Of a DNA stretch of 64,000 nt, positions 8,525 to 16,454 are shown piece by piece. The notes below the pieces were generated by a model. That model had not been told where the DNA came from. It searched no databases and worked only from the letters and a program-made list of their open reading frames with translations. Origin of the DNA: Amycolatopsis xylanica (GTDB lineage Bacteria; Actinomycetota; Actinomycetes; Mycobacteriales; Pseudonocardiaceae). Both the position numbers and the translations under genes were made by a program. The DNA is taken from positions 186,001 through 250,000 of the forward strand of contig NZ_FNON01000004.1 of the NCBI RefSeq assembly GCF_900107045.1. Direction: 5' to 3'. The first letter of the stretch is position 1. Every line of letters starts with the position of its first letter.

Positions 8525-9111
8525 GCCGTCACCCCCAGACAGTCACGCAGCCGGATCAGCCCGTCCCGCAGCCGCGTCTTGATGGTTCCCTGCGGGGTCG
8601 ACAGCACCTCGGCGACCTCGCGATACGTGTAACCCTGGTAATACGCGAGCAGCACCGATTCCCGTTGCAGCTCGGTCAGATTCGACAGGCATTTGCGCAC
8701 CTGCGAGCGTTCCCAGCGTGAGGTGACCGCCTCGGCCACCTCGTCGAAGGGACGGTTCCTGGCGGCCTCGAAGGTCGCCTTCTGCTCGCGGTCGGTGCTC
8801 GCGCGCGCCGAGCGCACCCGGTCGACCGCGCGCCGGTGCGCCAGCGTGAGCGCCCAGTTCAGCGCGCTCCCCTTCTCCGGCGAGTACCGCGTGGCGGTCT
8901 TCCAGAGCTCGACGAGCACCTCCTGCGCGACCTCTTCGGACTGCGCGCCGTCGCGCACCACCCGGCGCACCAGGCCGAGCACCGGCCCGGCGAGCTTGTC
9001 GTAGAGCTGCTCGAACGCGCGCTCGTCGCCCTTCGCGACCCGCACGAGCAGGTCCTCGGCGCTCGGACCCGATGGCACCGGGGCGACGCGGGACCGTACC
9101 GGCTCATCCAT
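8521..9111 (-). CDS. sigK: ECF sigma factor SigK
   Basis: A 196-residue ECF sigma factor. Region 2 includes the YDKLAGPVLGLVRRVV and SEEVAQEVLVELW segments. Region 4 includes LTELQRESVLLAYYQGYTYREVAEVL and TPQGTIKTRLRDGL. Pairing with RskA and with the amine oxidase, DUF1365, CFA and DUF1295 genes matches the sigK locus of mycobacteria (Rv0444c-Rv0449c). ATG at 9111 overlaps the end of the DUF1365 gene by 8 nt, so sigK-rskA lie in the same operon as part of their likely regulon, giving positive feedback. Confidence 0.94.
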   Translation of the reverse strand: MDEPVRSRVAPVPSGPSAEDLLVRVAKGDERAFEQLYDKLAGPVLGLVRRVVRDGAQSEEVAQEVLVELWKTATRYSPEKGSALNWALTLAHRRAVDRVRSARASTDREQKATFEAARNRPFDEVAEAVTSRWERSQVRKCLSNLTELQRESVLLAYYQGYTYREVAEVLSTPQGTIKTRLRDGLIRLRDCLGVTA

Positions 9112-9811
9112 TGCTCGTCTCCCGGATCAGCGGTGCCTTCTTCAGCCACAGTGTGACGCCGTGCTTGCGGATCAGCGCGGAGACGCGCTGCGGCAGCAGC
9201 GGCCTCGCCAGCAGCAAGCGGACGAGCGCCCGGCGGCCCGCCGGGCGGCGGACTCCGCGCAGGGTAGCGGTCAGCGAGACCTCACCGCGCTGGCGCAACG
9301 CCACGGTCACCGCGAGGAACGCGTCCGGGGGCGGCACGTGCATCCGGTACTCGCCGTCCATCGTCTGGAACGGAGACACGTAGAACTCCTTGTCCGTGCG
9401 CGCCGAGCCGTCGTAGTCGGGGTGCAGCAGGTACGCGTGGCGGCCCTTGTAGGTGTTGTGCACCTCGGCGACGACGCACGCGAGCTCGCCGTCCGGGTAG
9501 TGGCACCAGTACAGGGTGATCGGGTTGAACACGTAGCCGAGCACGCGCGCGCTGGCGAGCATCGCGACCTTGCCGCCGCGCAGGTCGACGTCGCGGGTGG
9601 CGAGCCAGGCGTCCAGTTTGGACCGGATGTCGCCAGGGTCGCCGGGTCCGAAGTGGTCACGGCCGTCGAAGCGGGCGAACGGCTTGAGGTACCAGGGAAG
9701 TTCGGGCAGGTCGTCGAGATCGACCAGCCACAGGTAGATCTGGTGCGCGAAGGAGTGCGGCGGGTCGATCCGCCGCACGTGCGCGACCGTGGCGTCGTAG
9801 AGCGCGGTCAC
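9104..9811 (-). CDS. DUF1365 family protein
   Basis: A 235-residue protein. The GTG start at 9811 overlaps the amine oxidase stop (GTGA). It has the DUF1365 blocks VFNPITLYWC, VAEVHNTYKGRHAYLL and KEFYVSPFQTMDG. The family occurs beside FAD amine oxidases and CFA-type synthases in many bacteria and is thought to act in lipid modification, but no reaction is established. Position in the SigK module suggests membrane-lipid remodelling under SigK control. Confidence 0.9.
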   Translation of the reverse strand: MTALYDATVAHVRRIDPPHSFAHQIYLWLVDLDDLPELPWYLKPFARFDGRDHFGPGDPGDIRSKLDAWLATRDVDLRGGKVAMLASARVLGYVFNPITLYWCHYPDGELACVVAEVHNTYKGRHAYLLHPDYDGSARTDKEFYVSPFQTMDGEYRMHVPPPDAFLAVTVALRQRGEVSLTATLRGVRRPAGRRALVRLLLARPLLPQRVSALIRKHGVTLWLKKAPLIRETSNG

Positions 9812-11076
9812 CAGTCCACTCCGAACGATGCCGCGGCGCGCACGCCCGAAGCGCAGCCGTCCTCGTGGAAACCCCAGCCGTGGTAGGCGCCCGCGAAGGC
9901 GAGCTTGCCGTCGTTGAGCTCGGGCAGCCGCCGCTGGGCCGCGACGGACTCCGGCGTGTAGACCGGGTGCTCGTAGTTCATCTTCGCGATGACCGACGCC
10001 TCGGGCGGCGGGCTGGCCGGGTTGAGCGTGACGACGTACCCCTTCGGTTCGTTCAGGCACATCAGGCGGTTCATGTCGTAGCTGACCTGGACGGCGCCGT
10101 CGTGCGCGCCGCACTCGGCCGCCGAGTAGTTCCAGCCCGCCCGCGCGGCCTGCGCCGACGGGAGGATCGCGTCGTGCGTGTGCAGCCAGGCCTCGTTGGC
10201 GGAGTAGCGGAACGAACCCAGCAGCTCGGACTCGGCTGCGGTCGGCTTGGCGAGCATCCCCAAAGCCTGGTCCGCGTGCGCCGCGATGACCACCCGGTCC
10301 AGCGCGTGCACGGTGTCGGCGTCGTCGCGGACCTCCACGCCCCAGACCGTGCGCGAGACGCTGCGGACCGGTGTGGACAGATGCACGGCGGTGAGCTGCT
10401 TGACCGCGCGCTCGACGTACTCGCGGGAGCCCCCGGTGACCGTGCGCCACTGCGGTGAATCGCCGATCGAGAGCATGCCGTGGTTGCGCAGGAACTCGAA
10501 CAGGTACCGCGCGGGGTAACGCAGGGTGTCCTTCCGGTCGGCCGACCACACGGTCGAGACCACCGGAAGCATGAAATGGTCGATGAAGTACTTCGAGTAC
10601 CCGCCGATGGCGAGGAACGCGCCGATGGTGACGTCCCCCGCGTCCGTCGCGCGCAATAGCCGGTGCGCGTGCAGGTGGAAGCGCTTGACCTCGGCGAGCA
10701 TGCGCAGGTACTTCGCGCGGCCCAGGTTGCGCGGCTGGGCGAACATGCCGCGCACGCCCCTGGCGCCCGCGTACTGCAGGCCACAGCCGTCGCAGCGGAT
10801 GCTCATGGACATCTCGGTGTCCTGCGTGCGCACGCCGAGCTCGCCGAACAGCCGCAGCAGGTACGGGTAGGTCCGCTCGTTGTGCACGATGAACCCGGAG
10901 TCGACGCCGACGGTACCGCCGTGCGCGCTGGGCACGTCGTGCGTGTGGGCGTGCCCGCCGAGCCGGTCGTCCGCCTCGAACAACAGGACGTCGTAGCGCC
11001 GTTGCAGCAGGTAGGCCGCGGTCAGTCCGGCCACCCCGCCGCCGACCACGCCGATGCGTTGCTTGGATGTCTGCAC
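9808..11076 (-). CDS. FAD-dependent amine oxidase/desaturase-like flavoprotein
   Basis: A 422-residue protein from GTG 11076. The Rossmann FAD motif RIGVVGGGVAGLTAAYLL begins a few residues in, which supports this start over longer reading frames into the divergent promoter; an SD is weak. A second FAD block is FEADDRLGGHAHT, and the C-terminal YHGWGFHEDGCASG contacts flavin in this family. Homologues sit next to CFA synthases and DUF1365 genes (Rv0449c in M. tuberculosis). The substrate is unknown; a fatty-acyl chain is a reasonable guess given its partners. Confidence 0.9.
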   Translation of the reverse strand: MQTSKQRIGVVGGGVAGLTAAYLLQRRYDVLLFEADDRLGGHAHTHDVPSAHGGTVGVDSGFIVHNERTYPYLLRLFGELGVRTQDTEMSMSIRCDGCGLQYAGARGVRGMFAQPRNLGRAKYLRMLAEVKRFHLHAHRLLRATDAGDVTIGAFLAIGGYSKYFIDHFMLPVVSTVWSADRKDTLRYPARYLFEFLRNHGMLSIGDSPQWRTVTGGSREYVERAVKQLTAVHLSTPVRSVSRTVWGVEVRDDADTVHALDRVVIAAHADQALGMLAKPTAAESELLGSFRYSANEAWLHTHDAILPSAQAARAGWNYSAAECGAHDGAVQVSYDMNRLMCLNEPKGYVVTLNPASPPPEASVIAKMNYEHPVYTPESVAAQRRLPELNDGKLAFAGAYHGWGFHEDGCASGVRAAASFGVDW

Positions 11077-11104
11077 GAAGGTGGTTCGGAGCAGGTTCGT
11101 GCTC

Positions 11105-11131
11105 GGATTGGGGCGGGTTCCGGACCAATCC
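11105..11131. promoter_or_regulatory. Inverted repeat in divergent SigK-module promoter region
   Basis: GGATTGG (11105-11111) and CCAATCC (11125-11131) form an inverted repeat in the 83-nt gap between the divergent amine oxidase and CFA-type genes. A symmetric site could serve two back-to-back SigK promoters or a shared regulator. No promoter was mapped; this is inference from position. Confidence 0.45.
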
Positions 11132-11159
11132 CTTCGCCACCCGGCGCCGAACCACGGAT

Positions 11160-12425
11160 ATGCCGAACAGCAGCTGCCATCGCCTCGTGACATTCGTGGA
11201 GAAGCTTCTCGGGGTTTCACTCCCGGTGGGCCTTCGAACCTGGGACGGCGTGCGGATTGGTCCGGCGGGCGCGCCGACCGTGGTGCTGCGCAACCGCAGG
11301 GCGCTGCGCCGCCTGCTCTACTCCCCCGGCGAGCTCGGGCTCGCGCGCGCGTACGTCTCCGGTGATCTCGACGTCGAAGGTGACCTCACCGAGGGTTTCC
11401 GGCGGATCTGGGCGCTCACCCGATCCGGTGTGCTCAGCCGGGTGAAGCTCGGACCCCGCGACTGGGCCGAAGCCGTCCGGCTCGCGGCCTCGCTCGGGGT
11501 GCTCGGGCCGCCGCCGCGTCCGCCGGCCGAGGAAGCGCGACTCACCGGCAAGCTGCACAGCCTGCTGCGCGACAAGGCCGCGATCGCCCACCACTACGAC
11601 ACGAGCAATGCCTTCTACCAGCTGTTACTCGACGAATCCATGGCCTACTCGTCCGCGTACTTCCGCTCGGCGGAGACCTCGCTGGCGCAGGCACAGTGGG
11701 ACAAGCTGGAGATGATCTGCCGCAAGCTGGACCTGCGGCCGGGCATGCGCCTGCTGGACGTCGGCTGCGGCTGGGGTTCGCTGCTCGTCCACGCCGCGAA
11801 ACATCACGGTGTCGAAGCCGTCGGCATCACGCTGTCCGCCGAACAGCTGGAGCACATCCGCGGGCGGCTCGCCGAGCACGATCTCACCGATCGGGTGGAG
11901 GTCCGCCGCCAGGACTACCGCGAGTTGGCCGACGAGCCGTTCGACGCCGTCGCGTCCATAGAGATGGGTGAGCACGTCGGCGAGGACAACTACCCGACGT
12001 ACACGAGCACGTTGTTCCGCATGCTCAAACCCACCGGCAGGCTCGTGCTGCAGCAGATGTCGCGCGGCGCGGTGGCGCCGGGCGGCGGCGCGTTCATCGA
12101 GCGGTACATCGCGCCGGACATGACCATGCGGCCGGTGTCCCGGACGCTGGGGCATCTCGAGTCGGCAGGCTTCGAAATCCGCGATGTGCACGCGATGCGG
12201 GAACACTATGTCGACACCGTGCGTGCTTGGACTGCCACACTGGAGTCACGCTGGGATGATGCGGTGGCCTTGATCGGCGAAGCGGGCGCGCGGGTGTGGC
12301 GCCTGTATCTCGTCGGCGGCGCCATGGCCTTCGAAGAGAACAGGATGGGCGTGGATCAGATTCTCGCGGTGCGGCCGACGGACGAGGGATCGAGCGGGAT
12401 GCCGGCCACCCGCGAGTTCGCATGA
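11160..12425 (+). CDS. Cyclopropane/10-methyl fatty acid synthase-type methyltransferase
   Basis: A 421-residue SAM-dependent enzyme from ATG 11160 (MPNSSCHRLVTF). It has the N-terminal region of the UfaA1-like subgroup, an AHHYDTSNAFYQLLLDESMAYS block, the SAM motif LLDVGCGWGSL, EHVGEDNYPTY and FIERYIAPD. The enzymes methylate or cyclopropanate unsaturated phospholipid acyl chains. M. tuberculosis UfaA1 (Rv0447c), linked to tuberculostearic acid, lies in the same kind of locus. Its stop overlaps the next gene by 4 nt, so it is cotranscribed with the DUF1295 gene. Confidence 0.92.
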   Translation: MPNSSCHRLVTFVEKLLGVSLPVGLRTWDGVRIGPAGAPTVVLRNRRALRRLLYSPGELGLARAYVSGDLDVEGDLTEGFRRIWALTRSGVLSRVKLGPRDWAEAVRLAASLGVLGPPPRPPAEEARLTGKLHSLLRDKAAIAHHYDTSNAFYQLLLDESMAYSSAYFRSAETSLAQAQWDKLEMICRKLDLRPGMRLLDVGCGWGSLLVHAAKHHGVEAVGITLSAEQLEHIRGRLAEHDLTDRVEVRRQDYRELADEPFDAVASIEMGEHVGEDNYPTYTSTLFRMLKPTGRLVLQQMSRGAVAPGGGAFIERYIAPDMTMRPVSRTLGHLESAGFEIRDVHAMREHYVDTVRAWTATLESRWDDAVALIGEAGARVWRLYLVGGAMAFEENRMGVDQILAVRPTDEGSSGMPATREFA

Positions 12426-13186
12426 TCGCCACGACACTGGCCGTCAACGCGGGCGTCACGCTCGTCTCGGTCACGCTGACGTTCGCCATCGCGGTGGCCC
12501 GCAAGCGCTGGGACACCATCGACACCTTCTGGGGCCTCGGCTTCGCGATCGTCGCGGTGACGAGCTTCGTGGTCGCGGACACCCCGTTCGTGGTGATGGC
12601 GCTGACCGTGATCTGGGGCGTCCGGCTGGCGGTGCACCTGCACCTGCGCAACCACGGCCTCCCGGAGGACCCGCGCTACGTGAAGATGGCCAAGCGCATG
12701 GGCCCGAACCCGGCGCTGCCGATGTTCCTGCGGGTGTACCTGCTGCAGGCGGTGATCCTGTGGTTCGTCTCGCTGCCGGTCCAGCTCGCGTCCGGCTGGG
12801 GCTGGGTGAGCTGGCTCGGCGTGGCCTTGTGGATCGTCGGCTTCGCGTTCGAGACGGTCGGCGACGACCAGCTGCGCCGCTTCAAGGCCGACCCGGCGAA
12901 CAAGGGCAAGGTGCTCGACACCGGCTTGTGGCGCTACACCCGGCACCCCAACTACTTCGGCGACGCCTGCCTCTGGTGGGGCTTGTACCTGATGGCGTGC
13001 ACGACGTGGGCGGGCGCGGCGACGATCCTGTCGCCGATCGCGATGACGTACCTGCTGGCGAAGGGGACCGGGAAACCGTTGCTGGAGAAGGGCATGCGGC
13101 GTTCCCGGCCCGGCTACGCCTACTACGTCGAGCGCACCAGCGGCTTCTTCCCGTTGCCACCGCGCAAGAACGTCACTCCCCGGTAA
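12422..13186 (+). CDS. DUF1295 membrane protein (steroid 5-alpha-reductase/ICMT-like)
   Basis: A 254-residue polytopic protein with about six hydrophobic segments. The diagnostic C-terminal motif GLWRYTRHPNYFGDACLWWG is present, as in DUF1295 and related integral membrane reductases and methyltransferases that bind NADPH or SAM at this site. The ATG start overlaps the upstream stop (ATGA). In mycobacteria (Rv0446c) it is part of the SigK regulon. It may complete a methyl-branched lipid pathway, for example reducing a methylene intermediate; that is inference. Confidence 0.9.
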   Translation: MIATTLAVNAGVTLVSVTLTFAIAVARKRWDTIDTFWGLGFAIVAVTSFVVADTPFVVMALTVIWGVRLAVHLHLRNHGLPEDPRYVKMAKRMGPNPALPMFLRVYLLQAVILWFVSLPVQLASGWGWVSWLGVALWIVGFAFETVGDDQLRRFKADPANKGKVLDTGLWRYTRHPNYFGDACLWWGLYLMACTTWAGAATILSPIAMTYLLAKGTGKPLLEKGMRRSRPGYAYYVERTSGFFPLPPRKNVTPR

Positions 13187-13679
13187 GCCCGTCGGTCAGT
13201 TCCCGCAGCAGATCGAGGTGACCGGCGTGCCGGGCGGTCTCCTCGATCATGTGGGTGACGACCCAGCGCACGTTCACGCGCTTGTCCCGGTACGGCACCT
13301 CGTGATCGAAGCCGAGTTTCGCGACGATCTCACTGCACTTGCGGCACTCGTTCTCGTAGTCCTCGATGATCTGGCTCAGCGGCTTTTCGAGTGCCTCGAG
13401 GAACTCGGCGTCCGGGTCGACGTCGAGCCGCGCCTTCCAGCGGTCCTCCTGGCCGTTGACGATGACGCCGAACCAGTACTCCTCGACGAGGTACAGGTGG
13501 TTCACGATCCCCGCGATCGTGAACAGCTTGCTCGGCAGGAGGGCTTGGCGGGCCTGCTCGTCGGTGAGACCACTCGCCTTCCACACCACGGTCGCCCGCA
13601 GGAAGTCGAGGAAACCGGTCAGCTGGGCGCGCTCGTCCCCGACCATCGCCGGTTCGGGCCGCTTGGGTTCTTCGCTCAT
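13173..13679 (-). CDS. DinB-like DUF664 protein
   Basis: A 168-residue four-helix protein of the DinB/YfiT fold. Likely metal-ligand histidines lie in IVNHLYLVEEYW and in THMIEETARHAGHLD, the latter being the family signature. Some relatives are thiol-dependent (mycothiol or bacillithiol) transferases; no substrate is known here. It is convergent with the DUF1295 gene and overlaps it by 14 nt. It is probably not part of the SigK module functionally. Confidence 0.88.
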   Translation of the reverse strand: MSEEPKRPEPAMVGDERAQLTGFLDFLRATVVWKASGLTDEQARQALLPSKLFTIAGIVNHLYLVEEYWFGVIVNGQEDRWKARLDVDPDAEFLEALEKPLSQIIEDYENECRKCSEIVAKLGFDHEVPYRDKRVNVRWVVTHMIEETARHAGHLDLLRELTDGLTGE

Positions 13680-13741
13680 GCCCGCAGTCTGCCTCAGCGG
13701 CCCGACACTTTCGCACCATTTCCCCGGACCTGGGGTGCCCC

Positions 13742-14182
13742 GACTGTATGAAGGCTCCCTTCATACAGTCAGAGTGAAGAGTCCCGACAAAGTCGGCGGC
13801 GCGGACACGCGAAATCCGAGTTTGAGCCACCCAGTGACCCAAACTCGGGTTTCGCGAAGATCAACTTGTCCCCCAGGCCGTCAGCCACACCCAAGCAAAT
13901 GTCCACAAAGGACCAATACCTCTACTATTTGTCCAGCTATATCGCTTTTATCCGACTTCCTAAGTGCTGCGGAAGGAGTGAACGCCACGTTCACAAAGCT
14001 CATCGTTGTGAACGTGGCGTTCACGCATCCTGCCCACCCTGGATCGTCGACTTTGCCGGGGCCCTGCCGCCATAGAGGATGAAGGCTCCCCTCATACAGG
14101 GGTCCGCGAAGTCGGGGCACGCACCTTACAAGGGCCACCCTTGCGAAGCTGAGCGTTTCATGGGTGACCCTTGTAACGTGCG
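13742..14182. repeat. Cluster of five intergenic hairpins upstream of DUF664 gene / downstream of ftsQ
   Basis: This gene-free gap holds several separate inverted repeats. (1) 13742-13754/13758-13770: arm GACTGTATGAAGG, perfect 13 bp, centre CTC. (2) 13808-13824/13840-13856: arm CGCGAAATCCGAGTTTG with one wobble. (3) 13978-13996/14006-14024: 19 bp perfect; each arm is itself a 7-3-7 palindrome (GTGAACG-CCA-CGTTCAC). (4) about 14079-14096: an imperfect ATGAAGG element. (5) 14120-14140/14162-14182: contains ACAAGGG with two mismatches. The interval 13857-13977 is comparatively AT-rich and has no gene I can support. Confidence 0.85.
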
Positions 14183-14213
14183 CCGCGTCAGGTCCAGGCG
14201 GGACGGCCCCGGC

Positions 14214-15047
14214 TCAGGAAACCGTGGGGAGTTCGGGGGCCGAGACGTCGTAGAGCTTGCCTTCTTGGGTGAGCAGGGCGGCGAGGACTTTGGCCTTGCG
14301 GTCGGTCTGGTCGGCATCGCCCCAGCGCACCGTTTTCCCGCTCGTCAAAGTGAATTCGACGCTCCCAGGCGTCTTCGCCGAGGCCGACACGATCTGCTTC
14401 TGCAGCTGCGGCGGGACGATGCCCAGCACCGCCGTGACCGCGCGGGTCACCGGGTCGTCGGCCGACACCAAGGGAAGCTTCAGCTCCGGAAGACCGGCGG
14501 GCTTTTCCTTCAGGGTCTTGAAAACGACTCCGCCGCCGTCGACGAGGTGGAAGCCGTCGCCCGCGGGGCCGGTGTCGAAGAACGCGATCGCCGCCCGCTC
14601 GGTCACCGAGATCTCGACCGTCGACGGCCACGACCGGGAGACCTCGACCGTGGCGATGCCGGGCATCGTCGCCACTCGATCGCGGATTTCGTCGGTGTCG
14701 AGTCGTAACATCGGTTTGTCCATCGGCGCCGCCGCGACCACCCGGATCTGGTCGGCGGAAACGCTTTGGGCGCCCACCACGAGAACCGAACGGAGGCCCA
14801 GCATCGAGCTGAAGAAAAGTAAATACACGAAAGCCGCGACGGTGAGCACGCTCAGCAGCGCGATCCACCTGCGGCGCAGGCCCGCCCGCCTGGCGGGCGA
14901 GGGGGCCGTGCGACGGCGTTCGGCTTCGGTGCGGCGGCCACGCCGGGCCCGTGCCTGCTCCGCGGGAGCGGCACCCGGGCGGACCTCACCCGGAGGTCCC
15001 TCGCCCGGGTGAGCTCGGCGCGGACGGCGCTGACCGGTGGCAGGCAA
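14214..15047 (-). CDS. ftsQ: Cell division protein FtsQ
   Basis: A 277-residue bitopic protein: a basic N-terminal cytoplasmic tail (about 1-60), one transmembrane helix (about 61-82), then a POTRA domain (LRSVLVVGAQSVSADQIR, MPGIATVEVSRSWPSTVEISVTER) and the beta domain. FtsQ bridges early and late divisome proteins through FtsB/FtsL. The start appears to be TTG at 15047 immediately after the murC TAG; a later start within the disordered tail cannot be excluded. It is the last gene of the main mur-fts run, and the usual ftsZ partner is displaced. Confidence 0.93.
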   Translation of the reverse strand: MPATGQRRPRRAHPGEGPPGEVRPGAAPAEQARARRGRRTEAERRRTAPSPARRAGLRRRWIALLSVLTVAAFVYLLFFSSMLGLRSVLVVGAQSVSADQIRVVAAAPMDKPMLRLDTDEIRDRVATMPGIATVEVSRSWPSTVEISVTERAAIAFFDTGPAGDGFHLVDGGGVVFKTLKEKPAGLPELKLPLVSADDPVTRAVTAVLGIVPPQLQKQIVSASAKTPGSVEFTLTSGKTVRWGDADQTDRKAKVLAALLTQEGKLYDVSAPELPTVS

Positions 15048-16454
15048 CTAGACCCGCCGATCCAGCTCGGCGAGGATCTCCGGGCCCAGCTGCGTCACGT
15101 CGCCCGCGCCCATGGTCACCACCAGATCACCGGGCTTCGCCAGGTCGGCCACCATCGGCGCGACGACGTCGAACGCGGGCTCGTAGTGCACGGGCACGCC
15201 GGCGATCTGGTCGGCGATGAGCGCTCCGGTCACCCCGGGCTCCGGCTGCTCGCGCGCGCCGTAGATGTCGAGGACGACCACCTCGTCCGCGAGCGCCAGC
15301 GCGGACGCGAACTCGGCCGAGAAGGTCTTGGTGCGCGAGTACAGGTGCGGCTGGAAGACCACGACCACCCGGCCGGTGCCCGCCGCGTGCCGGACCGCGC
15401 GCAGCTGCGCGGCGACCTCGGTGGGGTGATGGGCGTAGTCGTCGTAGACGCGGACGTCGGCGGCGCGGCCCTTGAACTCGAAGCGGCGGCGGACACCGCC
15501 GAACGCGGCGAGGCCCTCGGCCAGCCCGTCGATCGGCGCGCCCAGCTCGACACCGGCGAGCAGCGCGGCGACCGCGTTGAGCGCCATGTGCTCGCCCGGC
15601 ACCGCGACGCGGACCTCGAACTCCTTGCCGTCCAAGGAGATGCGGACGAGCCCGCCTTCGGGGCCCGGCGTGTAGTCGAGCACGCGCGCGTCCTCGGAGC
15701 CGGTGACCGTGCGGCCGTACCGCCGGACGCGCACGCCGTCGGCGGCCGCCTTGTCAGCGAGCTCGGCCGCTGGCGCGTCGTCCGCGCACACGATGAGCAG
15801 GCCGCCCGGCTCGATCCGCCGCACGAACTCGGTGAAGATCGCGACGTAGGCCTCGGCCGTGCCGTGGTGGTCCAGGTGATCGGGCTCCACATTGGTCACG
15901 ACCGCGACCGACGGCGAATAAGTCAGGAACGAGCCGTCGCTCTCGTCGGCCTCGGCGACGAAGATGCCGCCGGTGCCGTGGTGCGCGTTCGCGCCGGACT
16001 CGTTGAGGTCGCCGCCGATGGCGAACGACGGGTCGAGCCTGCAGTGCTGCAGCGCGACCGTGAGCATCGACGTGGTCGAGGTCTTGCCGTGCGTGCCCGC
16101 GATACAGGCGACCCGGTGGCCCTCCATCAGCCCGGCCAGCGCCTGGGCGCGGTGCAGCACGGTGATGCCGCGGGCCCGCGCGGCCACCAGCTCAGGGTTG
16201 GTGTCCTTGATCGCCGTCGACACGACGACCGCCGACGGGCCGCCCTCGAAGGCGTCCAGGTTCTCGGCGCTCTGCCCGATGGCGATCTCGGCGCCCTGCG
16301 CGCGCAGCGTCAGGAACGCGCGCGAGTCCTTGGCGTCGGAGCCGGACACCTGCGCCCCCCGCGCGAGCAGGATGCGCGCGATGCCGCTCATCCCGGCGCC
16401 GCCGATGCCGATCAGATGAGCCCGGCTCAACACGTCAGGGACCTCAGACACCAC
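15048..16454 (-). CDS. murC: UDP-N-acetylmuramate--L-alanine ligase MurC
   Basis: A 468-residue Mur ligase. It has the N-terminal UDP-binding LIGIGGAGMSGIA, the ATP loop GTHGKTSTTSM, the EADESDGSF acid motif, HHPTEV and the C-terminal RVVVVFQPHLYSRTK. It adds L-Ala to UDP-MurNAc in the cytoplasm. The start is one of two consecutive GTG codons at 16454/16451 and overlaps the end of murG by up to 11 nt. Confidence 0.98.
   Translation of the reverse strand: MVSEVPDVLSRAHLIGIGGAGMSGIARILLARGAQVSGSDAKDSRAFLTLRAQGAEIAIGQSAENLDAFEGGPSAVVVSTAIKDTNPELVAARARGITVLHRAQALAGLMEGHRVACIAGTHGKTSTTSMLTVALQHCRLDPSFAIGGDLNESGANAHHGTGGIFVAEADESDGSFLTYSPSVAVVTNVEPDHLDHHGTAEAYVAIFTEFVRRIEPGGLLIVCADDAPAAELADKAAADGVRVRRYGRTVTGSEDARVLDYTPGPEGGLVRISLDGKEFEVRVAVPGEHMALNAVAALLAGVELGAPIDGLAEGLAAFGGVRRRFEFKGRAADVRVYDDYAHHPTEVAAQLRAVRHAAGTGRVVVVFQPHLYSRTKTFSAEFASALALADEVVVLDIYGAREQPEPGVTGALIADQIAGVPVHYEPAFDVVAPMVADLAKPGDLVVTMGAGDVTQLGPEILAELDRRV

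Noticed and set aside
9812..11293. Extension of the DUF1365 frame upstream through the amine oxidase gene
   Set aside because: The upstream part is an alternate frame of the amine oxidase; the real start is the GTG at 9811 that overlaps its stop.
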